A DNA stretch of 34,039 bases from Desulfovibrionaceae bacterium (GTDB lineage: Bacteria > Desulfobacterota > Desulfovibrionia > Desulfovibrionales > Desulfovibrionaceae): the NCBI GenBank assembly GCA_009782775.1, contig WRIL01000021.1, positions 1-34,039 of the forward strand, read 5' to 3'. The position numbers and the translations under genes are program-made. The notes below the pieces were generated by a model, which saw only the letters and a list, made by a program, of their open reading frames with translations, was not told where the DNA came from and did no database searches. Shown here piece by piece: positions 1 to 8,972 of this stretch (positions are counted from its first letter, which is position 1; each line of letters opens with the position of its first letter).

Positions 1-1
1 C

Positions 2-259
2 GATGCTGATGATGACGCGGACGCCGATGCGGACGCGGACGCCGATGCTGATGATGACGCGGACGCCGATGCTGATGATGACGCGGACGCCGATGCTGAT
101 GATGACGCGGACGCCGATGCGGACGCGGATGCCGATGCTGATGATGACGCGGACGCCGATGCGGACGCGGACGCCGATGCGGACGCGGATGCCGATGCTG
201 ATGATGACGCGGACGCCGATGCTGATGATGACGCGGACGCCGATGCGGACGCGGACGCC
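2..259 (+). repeat. Asp/Ala-coding tandem repeat, mixed 24-bp and 18-bp units
   Basis: Twelve uninterrupted units are visible. The 24-bp unit X encodes DADDDADA and the 18-bp unit Y encodes DADADA. The order is X-Y-X-X-X-Y-X-Y-Y-X-X-Y, and the array probably continues upstream of the window. Seven X copies are identical as read, and Y copies differ at one synonymous Asp codon. All unit lengths are multiples of three, so gain or loss of units would keep the adhesin in frame. The product is a strongly acidic, low-complexity linker that could bind Ca2+ or act as a spacer (inference). Confidence 0.95.
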
Positions 260-2002
260 GATGCCGACACGGAAGAAGACTTCTATGCGCCGGCTGAAAA
301 GGCTGACGGGCACGAAAAGATCGGCGACTGGGATATGGCGAATGACGGCAAGACTGACGTTATGGGGTCCACCGGCTGGATGTCCAGTGACCACGCGAGC
401 CAGGGCTGGCAGAACTACCTCTACGACACGCTGACCATTGATACCGCGGGTATGCTTGTCAATGGCTCAAAGAACTATCTGACCGGCAACGCTGAGGACG
501 GGTACCAAGTCCTGGTGAGCGGCTATGGACATAGCTACATTGATTATACCAGCGGCAAGCACGGGTGGACTATGGATCTGCCGCCCATGCCCGAAGGCGC
601 CAGCAATACCCTCCTGCATATGAAGGATTGCGGCGAGTTCACCACCGGCAGTACCGCCGCGGGCTTCAAGGGTCAGGACGAACTCGTCATCCTGGAGATG
701 TTCGGTGTCCCGCAGGGTGTTACTAAGGTGGACGCCAATAACTTAATTGATGCCATCCTCAAGGACATTGGCATAGAGACTACCGATCAGTTCAAGAATC
801 ACAGTCTCGCCGCCTCGGGCAGCGAAAAGAACGGCTTCCATAGCTACAACGACTACGACTGGAACCTCATCTCCACAAGAGTGGACGCAGGCAGCGGCGG
901 CAGCATCCAGTTCGGATACTCCTTCGTCTCCGGCGATACCAAGCATGGCGACGATGCCAGCTTCTGGTTCCTGCGCGATCCCGTGACTAACGAAATCGTG
1001 ACCAGCGGGATGCTGGGCCAGGGCAATCCGCCTACCTCGGGCATCTGCCTCATTGACCTCGAAGCCCTGCAAAACCATCCCGGTTATAGCGGCGGCGAAC
1101 TCGTCCTGGTCATCGGCCTGATGAACGTGGGCGAGTACTATAGCCCGCAGAGCGTGGGCAATCCGCATCTGTTGCTCACCGACGTGGTGCAGTATGCGGA
1201 TAGCCCGAGCGCCCCGGACTTCAAGGGCGACTTCATCCCCGATGACTCCGCCACCCTGGCCTCGGTGACCATTGACGGCGTGAAGTACGAGTTTGACCAG
1301 GATACTAGGCAGCACGAGATCGAGATTCCGGGGCAGGGCACGCTCATCGTCGCTGATGACGGAAGCTTCCGCTTCTACACCGAAGACGGCAAGGAAACCT
1401 CGGATGTCTTCTGGCGCGGCGAGTACGAGCTTGACGACGGCAGCACCAGGAGCTTTGGCCTGGACGGCACGCTGACCGCTGACCTAATGGGCGTGGTCGA
1501 CCACGGCGCCGCGCTGCCGGGCGCGGATCCGCTCGGGATCATGGGCGCGCACGCGTTCCTTGACCACGAGGGTCTCCCGGACATCCTCACCGAACCTCAC
1601 CCGGACGAGCACTTGATCTTCGCCACCTCAGCGGATGAACTCATGCATGGCGGCGACCACGACATCTTTGTCTGGCAGCATTCAGCCATGGGCGGACAGG
1701 ACGAGATCATGGACTTCAACTTGGGAGAGGATAAGCTCTTCTTCGAGGATATGTTCAGCCTCAGCAGCGGGGAGGACATGGAAGAGCAGATCAGCAACAT
1801 GCTCAGCGATGGTGAACTGCTCCTGAGCATCTCCGACAACAGCCACCTGGAACTGTCCTACAATCACGGCGGCGACCATCAGACAGTACTCATTGACCTG
1901 GTTAATCCTCTGGACAACGCCACGTTTAATAGTCTGCAAAATGACGATGCCGCGACCAAGGCCCAGCTCTTGCAGCAGATCTTGCAAGCCAGCCTGGGTT
2001 AA
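2..2002 (+). CDS. Large type I secreted adhesin, C-terminal part (5' end outside window)
   Basis: The reading frame is open from base 2, so the true start lies upstream and 666 codons are visible. Residues 1-86 are only Asp and Ala. A non-repetitive, Gly/Asp-rich extracellular-type region of about 450 residues follows, which I do not recognise. The last ~120 residues resemble the type I secretion C-terminal target domain of giant RTX/Lap-type adhesins: a DIFVW segment, then MDFNLGEDKLFFEDM, and an end rich in Leu/Gln (AQLLQQILQ). The same tail closes the next gene, which supports export by an ABC-type type I system and surface or extracellular location. There is no cysteine-rich or membrane segment in the visible part. 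It stops with TAA and is followed by a strong hairpin terminator. The ATG at 335 is internal and not a credible start, because the frame and the acidic repeat run straight through it. Secretion class is fairly sure; ligand is unknown. Confidence 0.85.
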   Translation, partial: DADDDADADADADADADDDADADADDDADADADDDADADADADADADDDADADADADADADADADADDDADADADDDADADADADADADTEEDFYAPAEKADGHEKIGDWDMANDGKTDVMGSTGWMSSDHASQGWQNYLYDTLTIDTAGMLVNGSKNYLTGNAEDGYQVLVSGYGHSYIDYTSGKHGWTMDLPPMPEGASNTLLHMKDCGEFTTGSTAAGFKGQDELVILEMFGVPQGVTKVDANNLIDAILKDIGIETTDQFKNHSLAASGSEKNGFHSYNDYDWNLISTRVDAGSGGSIQFGYSFVSGDTKHGDDASFWFLRDPVTNEIVTSGMLGQGNPPTSGICLIDLEALQNHPGYSGGELVLVIGLMNVGEYYSPQSVGNPHLLLTDVVQYADSPSAPDFKGDFIPDDSATLASVTIDGVKYEFDQDTRQHEIEIPGQGTLIVADDGSFRFYTEDGKETSDVFWRGEYELDDGSTRSFGLDGTLTADLMGVVDHGAALPGADPLGIMGAHAFLDHEGLPDILTEPHPDEHLIFATSADELMHGGDHDIFVWQHSAMGGQDEIMDFNLGEDKLFFEDMFSLSSGEDMEEQISNMLSDGELLLSISDNSHLELSYNHGGDHQTVLIDLVNPLDNATFNSLQNDDAATKAQLLQQILQASLG

Positions 2003-2016
2003 CCCTTAAAAAGCTT

Positions 2017-2044
2017 GCCGGCCGCCCGTAAAGGGGCGGCCGGC
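2017..2044 (+). other. GC-rich inverted repeat after adhesin 1
   Basis: An 11-bp perfect stem (GCCGGCCGCCC with GGGCGGCCGGC) has a 6-nt loop and starts 14 bases after the stop codon. It lacks a following T-run, so alone it is a poor intrinsic terminator. It may protect the mRNA 3' end or assist the terminator directly downstream. Confidence 0.6.
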
Positions 2045-2054
2045 GATTACGCGG

Positions 2055-2094
2055 CCCCGGCAAAGGCGGAAAAACCGCCTTTGCCGGGGTTTTT
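2055..2094 (+). terminator. Strong Rho-independent terminator of adhesin 1
   Basis: A 15-bp perfect stem (left arm CCCCGGCAAAGGCGG at 2055-2069, right arm 2075-2089) closes a five-A loop and runs directly into five T residues. This separates the two adhesin genes into different transcripts. Confidence 0.92.
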
Positions 2095-2191
2095 CAGCAT
2101 CGCCGCGCTGTTGCGCTACATGGGCAGGATCCCCCTTCGCTTGGCCGGGCAATATTAAGCGGGTGGAAAGGACTTGTTTTTTGAAAATTTC

Positions 2192-2220
2192 TTGATAAAC
2201 TGATGAATTTTTAGTAAACT
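2192..2220 (+). promoter_or_regulatory. Candidate sigma70-type promoter of adhesin 2
   Basis: TTGATA at 2192-2197 and TAAACT at 2215-2220 are separated by 17 bases in an AT-rich stretch of the 349-base gap between the adhesin genes. Start of transcription near 2227 would give a leader of about 125 bases. Apart from this, the two hairpins and the ribosome binding site, I see nothing else in the gap. Confidence 0.45.
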
Positions 2221-2351
2221 TTTCCAAAGGCTCAAAGGGGTGGGTATTATTCTCTTTTAATAAGACCTCTCCATGGGCCGGCTGGCGTAAGCAGACCCTC
2301 CAAGTAAAAGACACTTCTCTCAAGCGGCTGAATCAGTAGAAGGAGAATCGC

Positions 2352-5300
2352 ATGGCCGACATATTATCCATTCCGGCTTCCGGAGCGTTTATCCACCAGA
2401 TGACCAGCGGCGAAGAGGTCGCCTTGGGCTTCTCCCCTGAAACTACCACCCTGGATCTTGCCAAAGAAGGCAACGATCTGCTGATGAATTTTGAGAGCGG
2501 TTCAAGCATTGTCCTGAAAGATTTTTTCACCTTCATGGACGCTACCCTGGACTTTGGCGGGGCGCGGCTGGACGCGGAATCCTTCATCGCCTCCTTTGCC
2601 CCGGATCTGGCCACGGCCGCCGGTGAAGGCTCCACAGGCCGTCTGGGCGCTTATTCCGATGACGCGGGCAACCTTATTGACGGCGTTGACCGTCTCGGAG
2701 TCCAGGGCCGCCCGGACTGGGGCGGGGGAACCGCCAGGGCCGAGTCTGCCGTGGAGGGCGAAAGTTCTACTCCTGCCGCTCCCGCGCCCAGGGAGGTATC
2801 CATATCGATCTCCACCGCCGACATAAATGAAGGCGACGGCACAATAAGCTTTGGAATCCAGTTAAGTCTCCCGCCTACGGGGACCACCCCCACCATAGTG
2901 GAGGTGACGACCTTCAACTCCGTGACCGGCGAGACAACGACCCATTATGTGACGGTGGACGCGAACGGTTATGGTGTCCTGACCATTGCCAACGACAACA
3001 CGGAAGATATATATCTTGACCCGTCGCATGTGACCTTGACGGTTGTGGGCGTTACCGGGGGCAATTACGATAAGGTGACCGTTGGGCAGAGCGCGACGGC
3101 ACAGGTGTTGGACACCATCGACACGACCACGGCGGAGATTGCCACAGTCGTACCTGACGGTAACGGCGGTGTGACCGTGACCGTGCAGCTGACCAACCCG
3201 ATCAGCGACAACCCGGCCCCGCAGACGGACGTGCCCATCCAGGTGGTGGTAAACGGGGTGACCCAGACCGTGATTATCCCGGCGGGTTCGACCAGTTCAT
3301 CGATCACCTTTGACAACGTGCTTGATTCCAGCCCGTACGCTGGCGTGGAGCAAGAGGTCGCCATCAGCCTGGGTGTGTCTGACCCCAATGCCGGTAATTT
3401 TGAGGCCTTGGCGGCCCAGGGGGACGGCGCGGACTTCAGCTTTAACCTTCCCCAACCCCCGTCGGAAGTGCCTCTGACCGTTTCGGTCGCGGACGGGGTG
3501 GAGGGCAGCGAGACGGTTCCGGCAACGGTGAACCTTGGAGAGCCGCCGGCTGAAGCCGGAACGATCACCCTTACGGTGACGGATCCGGATGGCAACGTCA
3601 TCGGGACGGTGACCGTAAACCTGGAGCCAGGCAAGAGCGAATATGTGGTGGATGTTCCGCACGGCAACGAAGATGACGTGTATAAGGATGCTTCCGAGAT
3701 CACCGTGACCGTGTCCGTTGAGGGCGGCGGCTATGCCCTGCCCGTGGTTGACGCTTCTGACAGCGCGCATATTGAGGATACCATAGACACGACCTATGTG
3801 AGCGTCACGGCCGTGGATACGGTGGAAGGCGCTGAACATGTGCAGTTTAACGTGTCTATGAGCAATCCCCCGCAGGAAGGGCATCCCTGCACGGTAATCG
3901 TGACCGTCGACGGCCAGGACTACAGCGTGGCTATCGGCGCGGACGGCGCAGGCACGCTTCTTGTGGACAATCCCAATACCGAAGACATCTATTTGGACGC
4001 CTCCAGCATGACGGCGACGGTCAAGGAAGTTATCGGCGGCAATTATGAAGACGTGGGTGGCATCGGGGCAAGCGCCACCGCCAATATCGCCGACACCATC
4101 GACACGACCACGGCGGAGATTTTTGAGGTCGTACCTGACGGCAACGGCGGGGTGACCGTGACCGTGCAGCTGACCAACCCGATCAGCGACAACCCGGCCC
4201 CGCAGACAGACGTGCCCATCCAAGTGGTGGTAAACGGGGTGACCCAGACCGTGGTAATCCCGGCGGGTTCGACCAGTTCATCGATCACCTTTGACAACGT
4301 GCTTGATTCCAGCCCGTACGCAGGGGCGGAGCAGGAGGTCGCCATCAGCCTGGGGGTGAGTGATCCCAATGCCGGTAATTTTGAGGCCTTGGCGGCCCAG
4401 GGCGACGGCGCGGACTTCAGCTTTAACCTGCCCCAGCCCCCGTCGGAAGTGTTTTTGGCCATTTCGGTCGCGGACGGGGTGGAAGGCAGCGATACGGTTC
4501 CGGCGACCATCAACCTGGGATCTCCCCCGGCTGAAGCCGGGACGATAACCCTGACCGTAACCGATCCTGGCGGCAACGCCATAGGGACGGTGACCGTAAA
4601 CCTGGAGCCAGGCAAGAGCGAATACACGGTGGATGTTCCGCACGGCAACGCCGAAGACATCTACCTGGACGCTTCGGAAATCACCGTGACCGCCTCGGTT
4701 GAGGGCGGCGGCTATGCCTTGCCGGTGGCCGGGGCCTCTGACACCGCCAATATCGCCGACACCATCGACACGACCACGGCGGAGATTTTTGCGGTCGTAC
4801 CTGACGGGAACGGCGGGGTGACCGTGACCGTGCAGCTGACCAACCCGATCAGCGACAACCCGGCCCCGCAGACGGACGTGCCCATCCAGGTGGTGGTAAA
4901 CGGGGTGACCCAGACCGTGGTAATCCCGGCGGGATCGACCAGTTCATCGATCACCTTTGACAATGTGCTTGATTCCAGCCCGTACGCTGGCGCGGAGCAG
5001 GAGGTCGCCATCAGCCTGGGTGTGTCTGACCCCAATGCCGGTAATTTTGAGGCCCTGGCGGCCCAGGGCGATGGCGCGGACTTCAGCTTTAACCTGCCCC
5101 AGCCTCCGTCGGAAGTGTTTCTGGCCATTTCGGTCGCGGACGGGATTGAGGGTGGCGATACGGTTCCGGCGACCATCAACCTGGGCGTCGCGCCCACCGA
5201 GGCGGGCGTTATAACCCTGACCGTAACCGATCCTGGCGGCAACGCCATAGGGACGGTGACCGTAAACCTGGAGCCAGGCCAGAGCGAATATGTGGTGGAC

Positions 5301-7682
5301 GTGCCACACGGCAACGCCGAAGACATCTACCTGGACGCCTCGGAAATCACCGTGACCGCCACGGTTGAGGGCGGCGGCTATGCCCTGCCGGTGGCCGGAG
5401 CCTCTGACACCGCCAATATCGCCGACACCATCGACACGACCACGGCGGAGATCGCCCTGGGCACGGATGAGAGCGGCCAACTGGTCGTCACTATCAGCCT
5501 GACCAACGAGGACGGCCTGGATACCTCTCCCGGCGAAGGGCAGACCACCACGGTGAACTTTACCGTCAACGGGCAGACGTACTCCGCCGATATTAGCGGC
5601 AAGGACACCTCCGTGTCGGTATCCTTGCCCGGCGCGCTTAATTACGCGGGCAACAGCACTATTACCGTGAACGCGCAGGTTACCGGCTTCACCTCCACTA
5701 CGGGCGAATTTGAGGCCAAGTCTTTCGGATCTGAGTTAAGTTCTTTCCCGTGCGTGCCTGTCGCGCCCACCGTTGAGCTGGCCGGCGCGGTTCCTCGTGT
5801 ATCTGAAGCCTATCTTCCCGGAGGCACGCAGGAAGGCAAGGGCAGCGGCCATGTGGCCGAAGTGCAGTACCGCGTGGATTTGGGCGGCGGCGATGCCGAG
5901 ACCTTCACCATTGGCGGCAACTCCTTCACGGTGAATGCCCAGGGGCAGCTCGTCGGCGATTTCTCGTCCATCAGCGTGGCCAATGGTGAAGTGACCGGCG
6001 GATCCTTCAACCCGCAAACCGGCCTTCTCAGCCTGACCTATCAACTGACGGAAGCCTATGAAGGACACCAGGCCAAGAGTGGTTCATCGGGCGAGGACAA
6101 GAGCGATGTCGCGCTGGATGTGGTGCGGCTAGAGGTCAGCGTGCTCACCCAAGTGGGCGTCTCCAACACCGTCACCGGCACGGTGGGCATTATTGATGAC
6201 GCGCCTGTGCGCTTTACGCCCATTGCCGCGGATGTGCCGGACGGAGATGGAGCTTCGATTGTCGGCGATCTCAATGCCCTCTGGGGCGCTGACGGGCAGC
6301 ACGCGGATACCCCGGCCGCCTTCGCCCCCGCCGGCCCGTCGATCACCCTGGGCGGCGAGCGATGCTGGGACACCGGCCACACCTCTGACGGCAACCCGGT
6401 TTACTACAAGCTGGCGGACAACGGCGCCACCATAGAAGGCGTCACCTACCAGAACGGCGTGTTCACCACCGTTTTCGCCGCGCATCTGGATGCCGAAAGC
6501 AACAGCTACAGCTTCGAGATGTATGGTTCGCTCAACGTCGTGCAAGAAATGATCTTTGCGGATATGGGGGCGGCGGAAGCCGGCAACAAGAGCGGGGGGT
6601 ATATCTGCTCCGGCGGGAATTACGGGTTCATGTTCAGCACACCCCCGGCGGATCAGATCCTGGCCAAGATCACGGCCTCAAGCACGATCAACACCAGCAC
6701 CAACGGCATCGGCACAGGCAACCAGTTCTTTTCCAAGGGAGATTGGGCGCAATTGGAGTTTCCCAGGGAACAAAGCGTGGTCGCCATTAGTGAAGGCAAG
6801 GGCGGCGGGCCGCTTGAAGGCACTTGGAAGGCCTACGACGCCGCCGGGAATGTGGTGGCCACCGGAAGCTTCCACTGTGACGCTCTGGGGACAACCCAGA
6901 TTGAGCCTGGCGCGCTCTTCACGGAGATACGCCTGGACTTCGCCGGCAACTCCAAGGGCACCATCGCCGAAATAGGCTGCAACATGGAGCTTCTCGACCA
7001 TTACCCCGAGCTGAACCTGCCCGTGCAGATCATGGACGGCGACGGCGACACCGCCTCTTCCAGCATCACCATCACTCTCTCCAACCCGGCGGATGCCGAT
7101 CCCTCGTTCTTTGAACAGGGTGACGCCTCCGCCTCCCCGGACGGGGCCGGGCAATTCGCGGCTTTCTCCGCGTCCATGCCGCTGGATGACGATCAAGATC
7201 CTTTGCTGGGCGGCACCCCGGATGTTTCCCTGAGCAGGGAAGAAAACATTCCGCTTTCGGAGGAACATGCCGAGGATAACCAGTCCGGGTTGATCATCTA
7301 TGCCTCCTCCGGCGATGAGGTCATGCAGAGCAGCGGCGGCGGCGATACCTTTGTCTGGACCCAGGAGTCCCTTGGCGGGGTTGACCATGTCATGGACTTC
7401 AGCCTGGGCGATGACAAGCTTTTCTTCGAGGACATGTTCGATCATGGCAGTGACCAGGATACAGGAGAGCAGATCGGCCAGATGCTTGACGACGGGCAAC
7501 TCCTGTTCTCCATCACCCACGAGAGCCAGGTGGCATTGACCTATAATGGTGGCGACAATGAGCAAGTCGTGCATCTCAGTCTGGCCGATCCCCTGGATAG
7601 CGAGATGGTCGAGGATCTGCACAACGATGACGATACGGCCAAGGCTCAGCTCCTGCAACAGATCCTGCAAGTCAGCATGTAG
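2352..7682 (+). CDS. Giant repeat-containing type I secreted adhesin with possible LapG-type retention module
   Basis: A 1776-residue protein with a clear ribosome binding site (AGAAGGAG) ahead of the ATG. Residues 1-~95 form a small N-terminal domain with no signal peptide and end with T88-A-A-G91, the motif cut by LapG-type periplasmic proteases in LapA-like adhesins. Residues ~145-1060 are Ig-like beta-sandwich modules, including a 222-residue unit present three times (254-475, 581-802, 803-1024), with an unrelated 105-residue module between copies 1 and 2. Residues ~1080-1600 are non-repetitive. Residues ~1655-1776 are a type I secretion target tail matching that of the preceding gene (DTFVW, MDFSLGDDKLFFEDM, AQLLQQILQ). 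Predicted role: cell-surface attachment or biofilm adhesin, exported by a type I ABC system not present in the window. Family-level role is confident; cleavage and retention are inference. Confidence 0.9.
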   Translation: MADILSIPASGAFIHQMTSGEEVALGFSPETTTLDLAKEGNDLLMNFESGSSIVLKDFFTFMDATLDFGGARLDAESFIASFAPDLATAAGEGSTGRLGAYSDDAGNLIDGVDRLGVQGRPDWGGGTARAESAVEGESSTPAAPAPREVSISISTADINEGDGTISFGIQLSLPPTGTTPTIVEVTTFNSVTGETTTHYVTVDANGYGVLTIANDNTEDIYLDPSHVTLTVVGVTGGNYDKVTVGQSATAQVLDTIDTTTAEIATVVPDGNGGVTVTVQLTNPISDNPAPQTDVPIQVVVNGVTQTVIIPAGSTSSSITFDNVLDSSPYAGVEQEVAISLGVSDPNAGNFEALAAQGDGADFSFNLPQPPSEVPLTVSVADGVEGSETVPATVNLGEPPAEAGTITLTVTDPDGNVIGTVTVNLEPGKSEYVVDVPHGNEDDVYKDASEITVTVSVEGGGYALPVVDASDSAHIEDTIDTTYVSVTAVDTVEGAEHVQFNVSMSNPPQEGHPCTVIVTVDGQDYSVAIGADGAGTLLVDNPNTEDIYLDASSMTATVKEVIGGNYEDVGGIGASATANIADTIDTTTAEIFEVVPDGNGGVTVTVQLTNPISDNPAPQTDVPIQVVVNGVTQTVVIPAGSTSSSITFDNVLDSSPYAGAEQEVAISLGVSDPNAGNFEALAAQGDGADFSFNLPQPPSEVFLAISVADGVEGSDTVPATINLGSPPAEAGTITLTVTDPGGNAIGTVTVNLEPGKSEYTVDVPHGNAEDIYLDASEITVTASVEGGGYALPVAGASDTANIADTIDTTTAEIFAVVPDGNGGVTVTVQLTNPISDNPAPQTDVPIQVVVNGVTQTVVIPAGSTSSSITFDNVLDSSPYAGAEQEVAISLGVSDPNAGNFEALAAQGDGADFSFNLPQPPSEVFLAISVADGIEGGDTVPATINLGVAPTEAGVITLTVTDPGGNAIGTVTVNLEPGQSEYVVDVPHGNAEDIYLDASEITVTATVEGGGYALPVAGASDTANIADTIDTTTAEIALGTDESGQLVVTISLTNEDGLDTSPGEGQTTTVNFTVNGQTYSADISGKDTSVSVSLPGALNYAGNSTITVNAQVTGFTSTTGEFEAKSFGSELSSFPCVPVAPTVELAGAVPRVSEAYLPGGTQEGKGSGHVAEVQYRVDLGGGDAETFTIGGNSFTVNAQGQLVGDFSSISVANGEVTGGSFNPQTGLLSLTYQLTEAYEGHQAKSGSSGEDKSDVALDVVRLEVSVLTQVGVSNTVTGTVGIIDDAPVRFTPIAADVPDGDGASIVGDLNALWGADGQHADTPAAFAPAGPSITLGGERCWDTGHTSDGNPVYYKLADNGATIEGVTYQNGVFTTVFAAHLDAESNSYSFEMYGSLNVVQEMIFADMGAAEAGNKSGGYICSGGNYGFMFSTPPADQILAKITASSTINTSTNGIGTGNQFFSKGDWAQLEFPREQSVVAISEGKGGGPLEGTWKAYDAAGNVVATGSFHCDALGTTQIEPGALFTEIRLDFAGNSKGTIAEIGCNMELLDHYPELNLPVQIMDGDGDTASSSITITLSNPADADPSFFEQGDASASPDGAGQFAAFSASMPLDDDQDPLLGGTPDVSLSREENIPLSEEHAEDNQSGLIIYASSGDEVMQSSGGGDTFVWTQESLGGVDHVMDFSLGDDKLFFEDMFDHGSDQDTGEQIGQMLDDGQLLFSITHESQVALTYNGGDNEQVVHLSLADPLDSEMVEDLHNDDDTAKAQLLQQILQVSM
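3111..5423 (+). repeat. Three 666-bp repeat units in the adhesin (copies at 3111, 4092, 4758)
   Basis: Phased on the shared motif GACACCATCGACACGACC, units span 3111-3776, 4092-4757 and 4758-5423. Each is exactly 666 bp and encodes two Ig-like modules. The first half of the unit (from IDTTTAEI to PQPPSEV) is nearly identical between copies even at silent positions, while the second half is more diverged. Copies 1 and 2 are separated by a different 315-bp module at 3777-4091. A further motif copy at 5424 opens a divergent module. The arrangement indicates recent duplication or gene conversion and makes copy number prone to change. Confidence 0.93.
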
Positions 7683-7698
7683 CGCGGGCGTGAAACTT

Positions 7699-7737
7699 AC
7701 GGCCGGCCACCTCGCGGCGGTCGGCCGTTTAATTTTT
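7699..7737 (+). terminator. Terminator of adhesin 2
   Basis: A 10-bp stem with one G-T pair (7699-7708 with 7719-7728) and a GC-rich loop is followed by TTTAATTTTT. It begins 16 bases after the adhesin stop codon and lies between convergent genes. Confidence 0.75.
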
Positions 7738-7760
7738 CCGTCGACATTAATGCCCGCCGC

Positions 7761-8972
7761 TTAAGCTTCGCCCGTCAGGCCTTTTTCCAACTCCCGCAGT
7801 TCCTTCCGGAAAGCATCGTCGCGCACGCGCAGGCTCGGACTGTGGCGCAGGAAGAAAATCAGTTCCCCGGCCTCTTGCCGTTGCCCTTGGTCCATGCGCA
7901 GGCGGGCGAGCTCCAGGTAAGTCTGGGGTAGCTCCCCCAGGCTAAGGGCCTGGTGGATGAATTGCCCGGCCCTTGAGTATTCGCGTTTTTGCCGGGCAAT
8001 GAAGGCTCGGGTGATCCAGAGCAGGGGGGCATCGGCAAAGCGGGTCGCCGCCCGGCAGAGGGTGACCTCGGCCTTTTCCCATTTCTGTTTCAGGGCCAGT
8101 TCCCTGGACAGATCCAGGTAGGCCTGGAGGCCGGCGTCCTCTGGAAGATCCGGCATGAAGAGGGGCAGGGATTTTTCCCTCATGGCCTCTTCCACCGCCG
8201 GCGCGAAACGGGTGAGACGGCGGTCTTTTTTACTGGGCAGGACGGCCTGCTCGTAAAAGGCCGCCAGGCGTTTGCCTCCTTGGTCCGGGGTTACGCTGGC
8301 CCGGCCCCGGAGCACCTTGCGCTCAAAATCCTGCTGCGAACGGTAGTAGTAGTGGTTGATCCAGGCGCGTTCACGGTTGAGCGGGGCAAAGGCTTCTTCC
8401 GCCGGGACGGGCAGGTGGCTTTCGCCCACGCAGAAGGTTCCGGGCCGGAGGAAGAAGGTATGCGGGTTTTTAGCCGAAAGGGCCTGCCTGGGGTCCACCA
8501 GGCTTTTGAAGTGCAGTTCCGCTCCTGGGCGGGCCAGGCTTTCGGTGTAGTTGTTTATGACCAGCCCGGAAGGCCGGGAGAGGTGTCCGTTGGACCCGAA
8601 GATGCGCCAGTTCAAGACCAGCCCGGCGTAGGGTTCGAATTCTGAGAGGAAGGCGCGCAGGTCGGCATGGCGTTGGACCTGGATGAATTCATCCAGGTCA
8701 ATGAAGCCAATCCAGCGGCATTCCGGCCCATAATGGCGCAGACAATGGTCGTAGCTGGGCATTTGTTGTCCCTGCCCCTCCACTTCCACCAGGGTGATCC
8801 GCCCTTGGGCCAGGTAGGCTTGCAGGGCCGGGAGGGAGCGCAGGGGCAGGGCGCTCATGTTGTCATAAATATAAAAATGCTCCACCCCGCGCAGACTGTG
8901 GTAACAGAGCCATTCCTCGATGAAAAATTCCTCGTCCTTGGCGATGCAGCACAGGGCCAAATAGTGCTTCAC
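7761..8972 (-). CDS. GT92-like glycosyltransferase with C-terminal helical repeats
   Basis: A 403-residue protein. Residues 1-~240 match the GT92/Glyco_tranf_2_4 type: an opening LALCCIAKDE, then YIYDNMS, the DxD-containing GFIDLDEF (D92, D94) for nucleotide-sugar and metal binding, NWRIFGSNGH, HFKSLV and INHYYYRSQQ. Residues ~265-400 are helical and look like degenerate TPR repeats. No membrane segment or signal peptide is seen, so a cytosolic or membrane-peripheral enzyme is likely. Its ATG overlaps the stop of the upstream paralogue by 4 bases (ATGA), which implies a two-gene operon with coupled translation. Acceptor is unknown. The neighbouring adhesins or a surface polysaccharide are possible substrates (inference). 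Confidence 0.85.
   Translation of the reverse strand: MKHYLALCCIAKDEEFFIEEWLCYHSLRGVEHFYIYDNMSALPLRSLPALQAYLAQGRITLVEVEGQGQQMPSYDHCLRHYGPECRWIGFIDLDEFIQVQRHADLRAFLSEFEPYAGLVLNWRIFGSNGHLSRPSGLVINNYTESLARPGAELHFKSLVDPRQALSAKNPHTFFLRPGTFCVGESHLPVPAEEAFAPLNRERAWINHYYYRSQQDFERKVLRGRASVTPDQGGKRLAAFYEQAVLPSKKDRRLTRFAPAVEEAMREKSLPLFMPDLPEDAGLQAYLDLSRELALKQKWEKAEVTLCRAATRFADAPLLWITRAFIARQKREYSRAGQFIHQALSLGELPQTYLELARLRMDQGQRQEAGELIFFLRHSPSLRVRDDAFRKELRELEKGLTGEA

Noticed and set aside
3-434. Open frame of Met/Thr/Arg/Pro repeats across the start of the window
   Set aside because: It is the +1 frame shadow of the Asp/Ala repeat; the frame from base 2 continues into the adhesin and its secretion tail.
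3111-5423. Insertion sequences or transposon copies
   Set aside because: The repeats are in frame with the adhesin, lack terminal inverted repeats and encode Ig-like modules.
6678-7670. 330-codon minus-strand open frame over the adhesin tail
   Set aside because: Mirror image of the acidic secretion tail; no independent evidence for coding.
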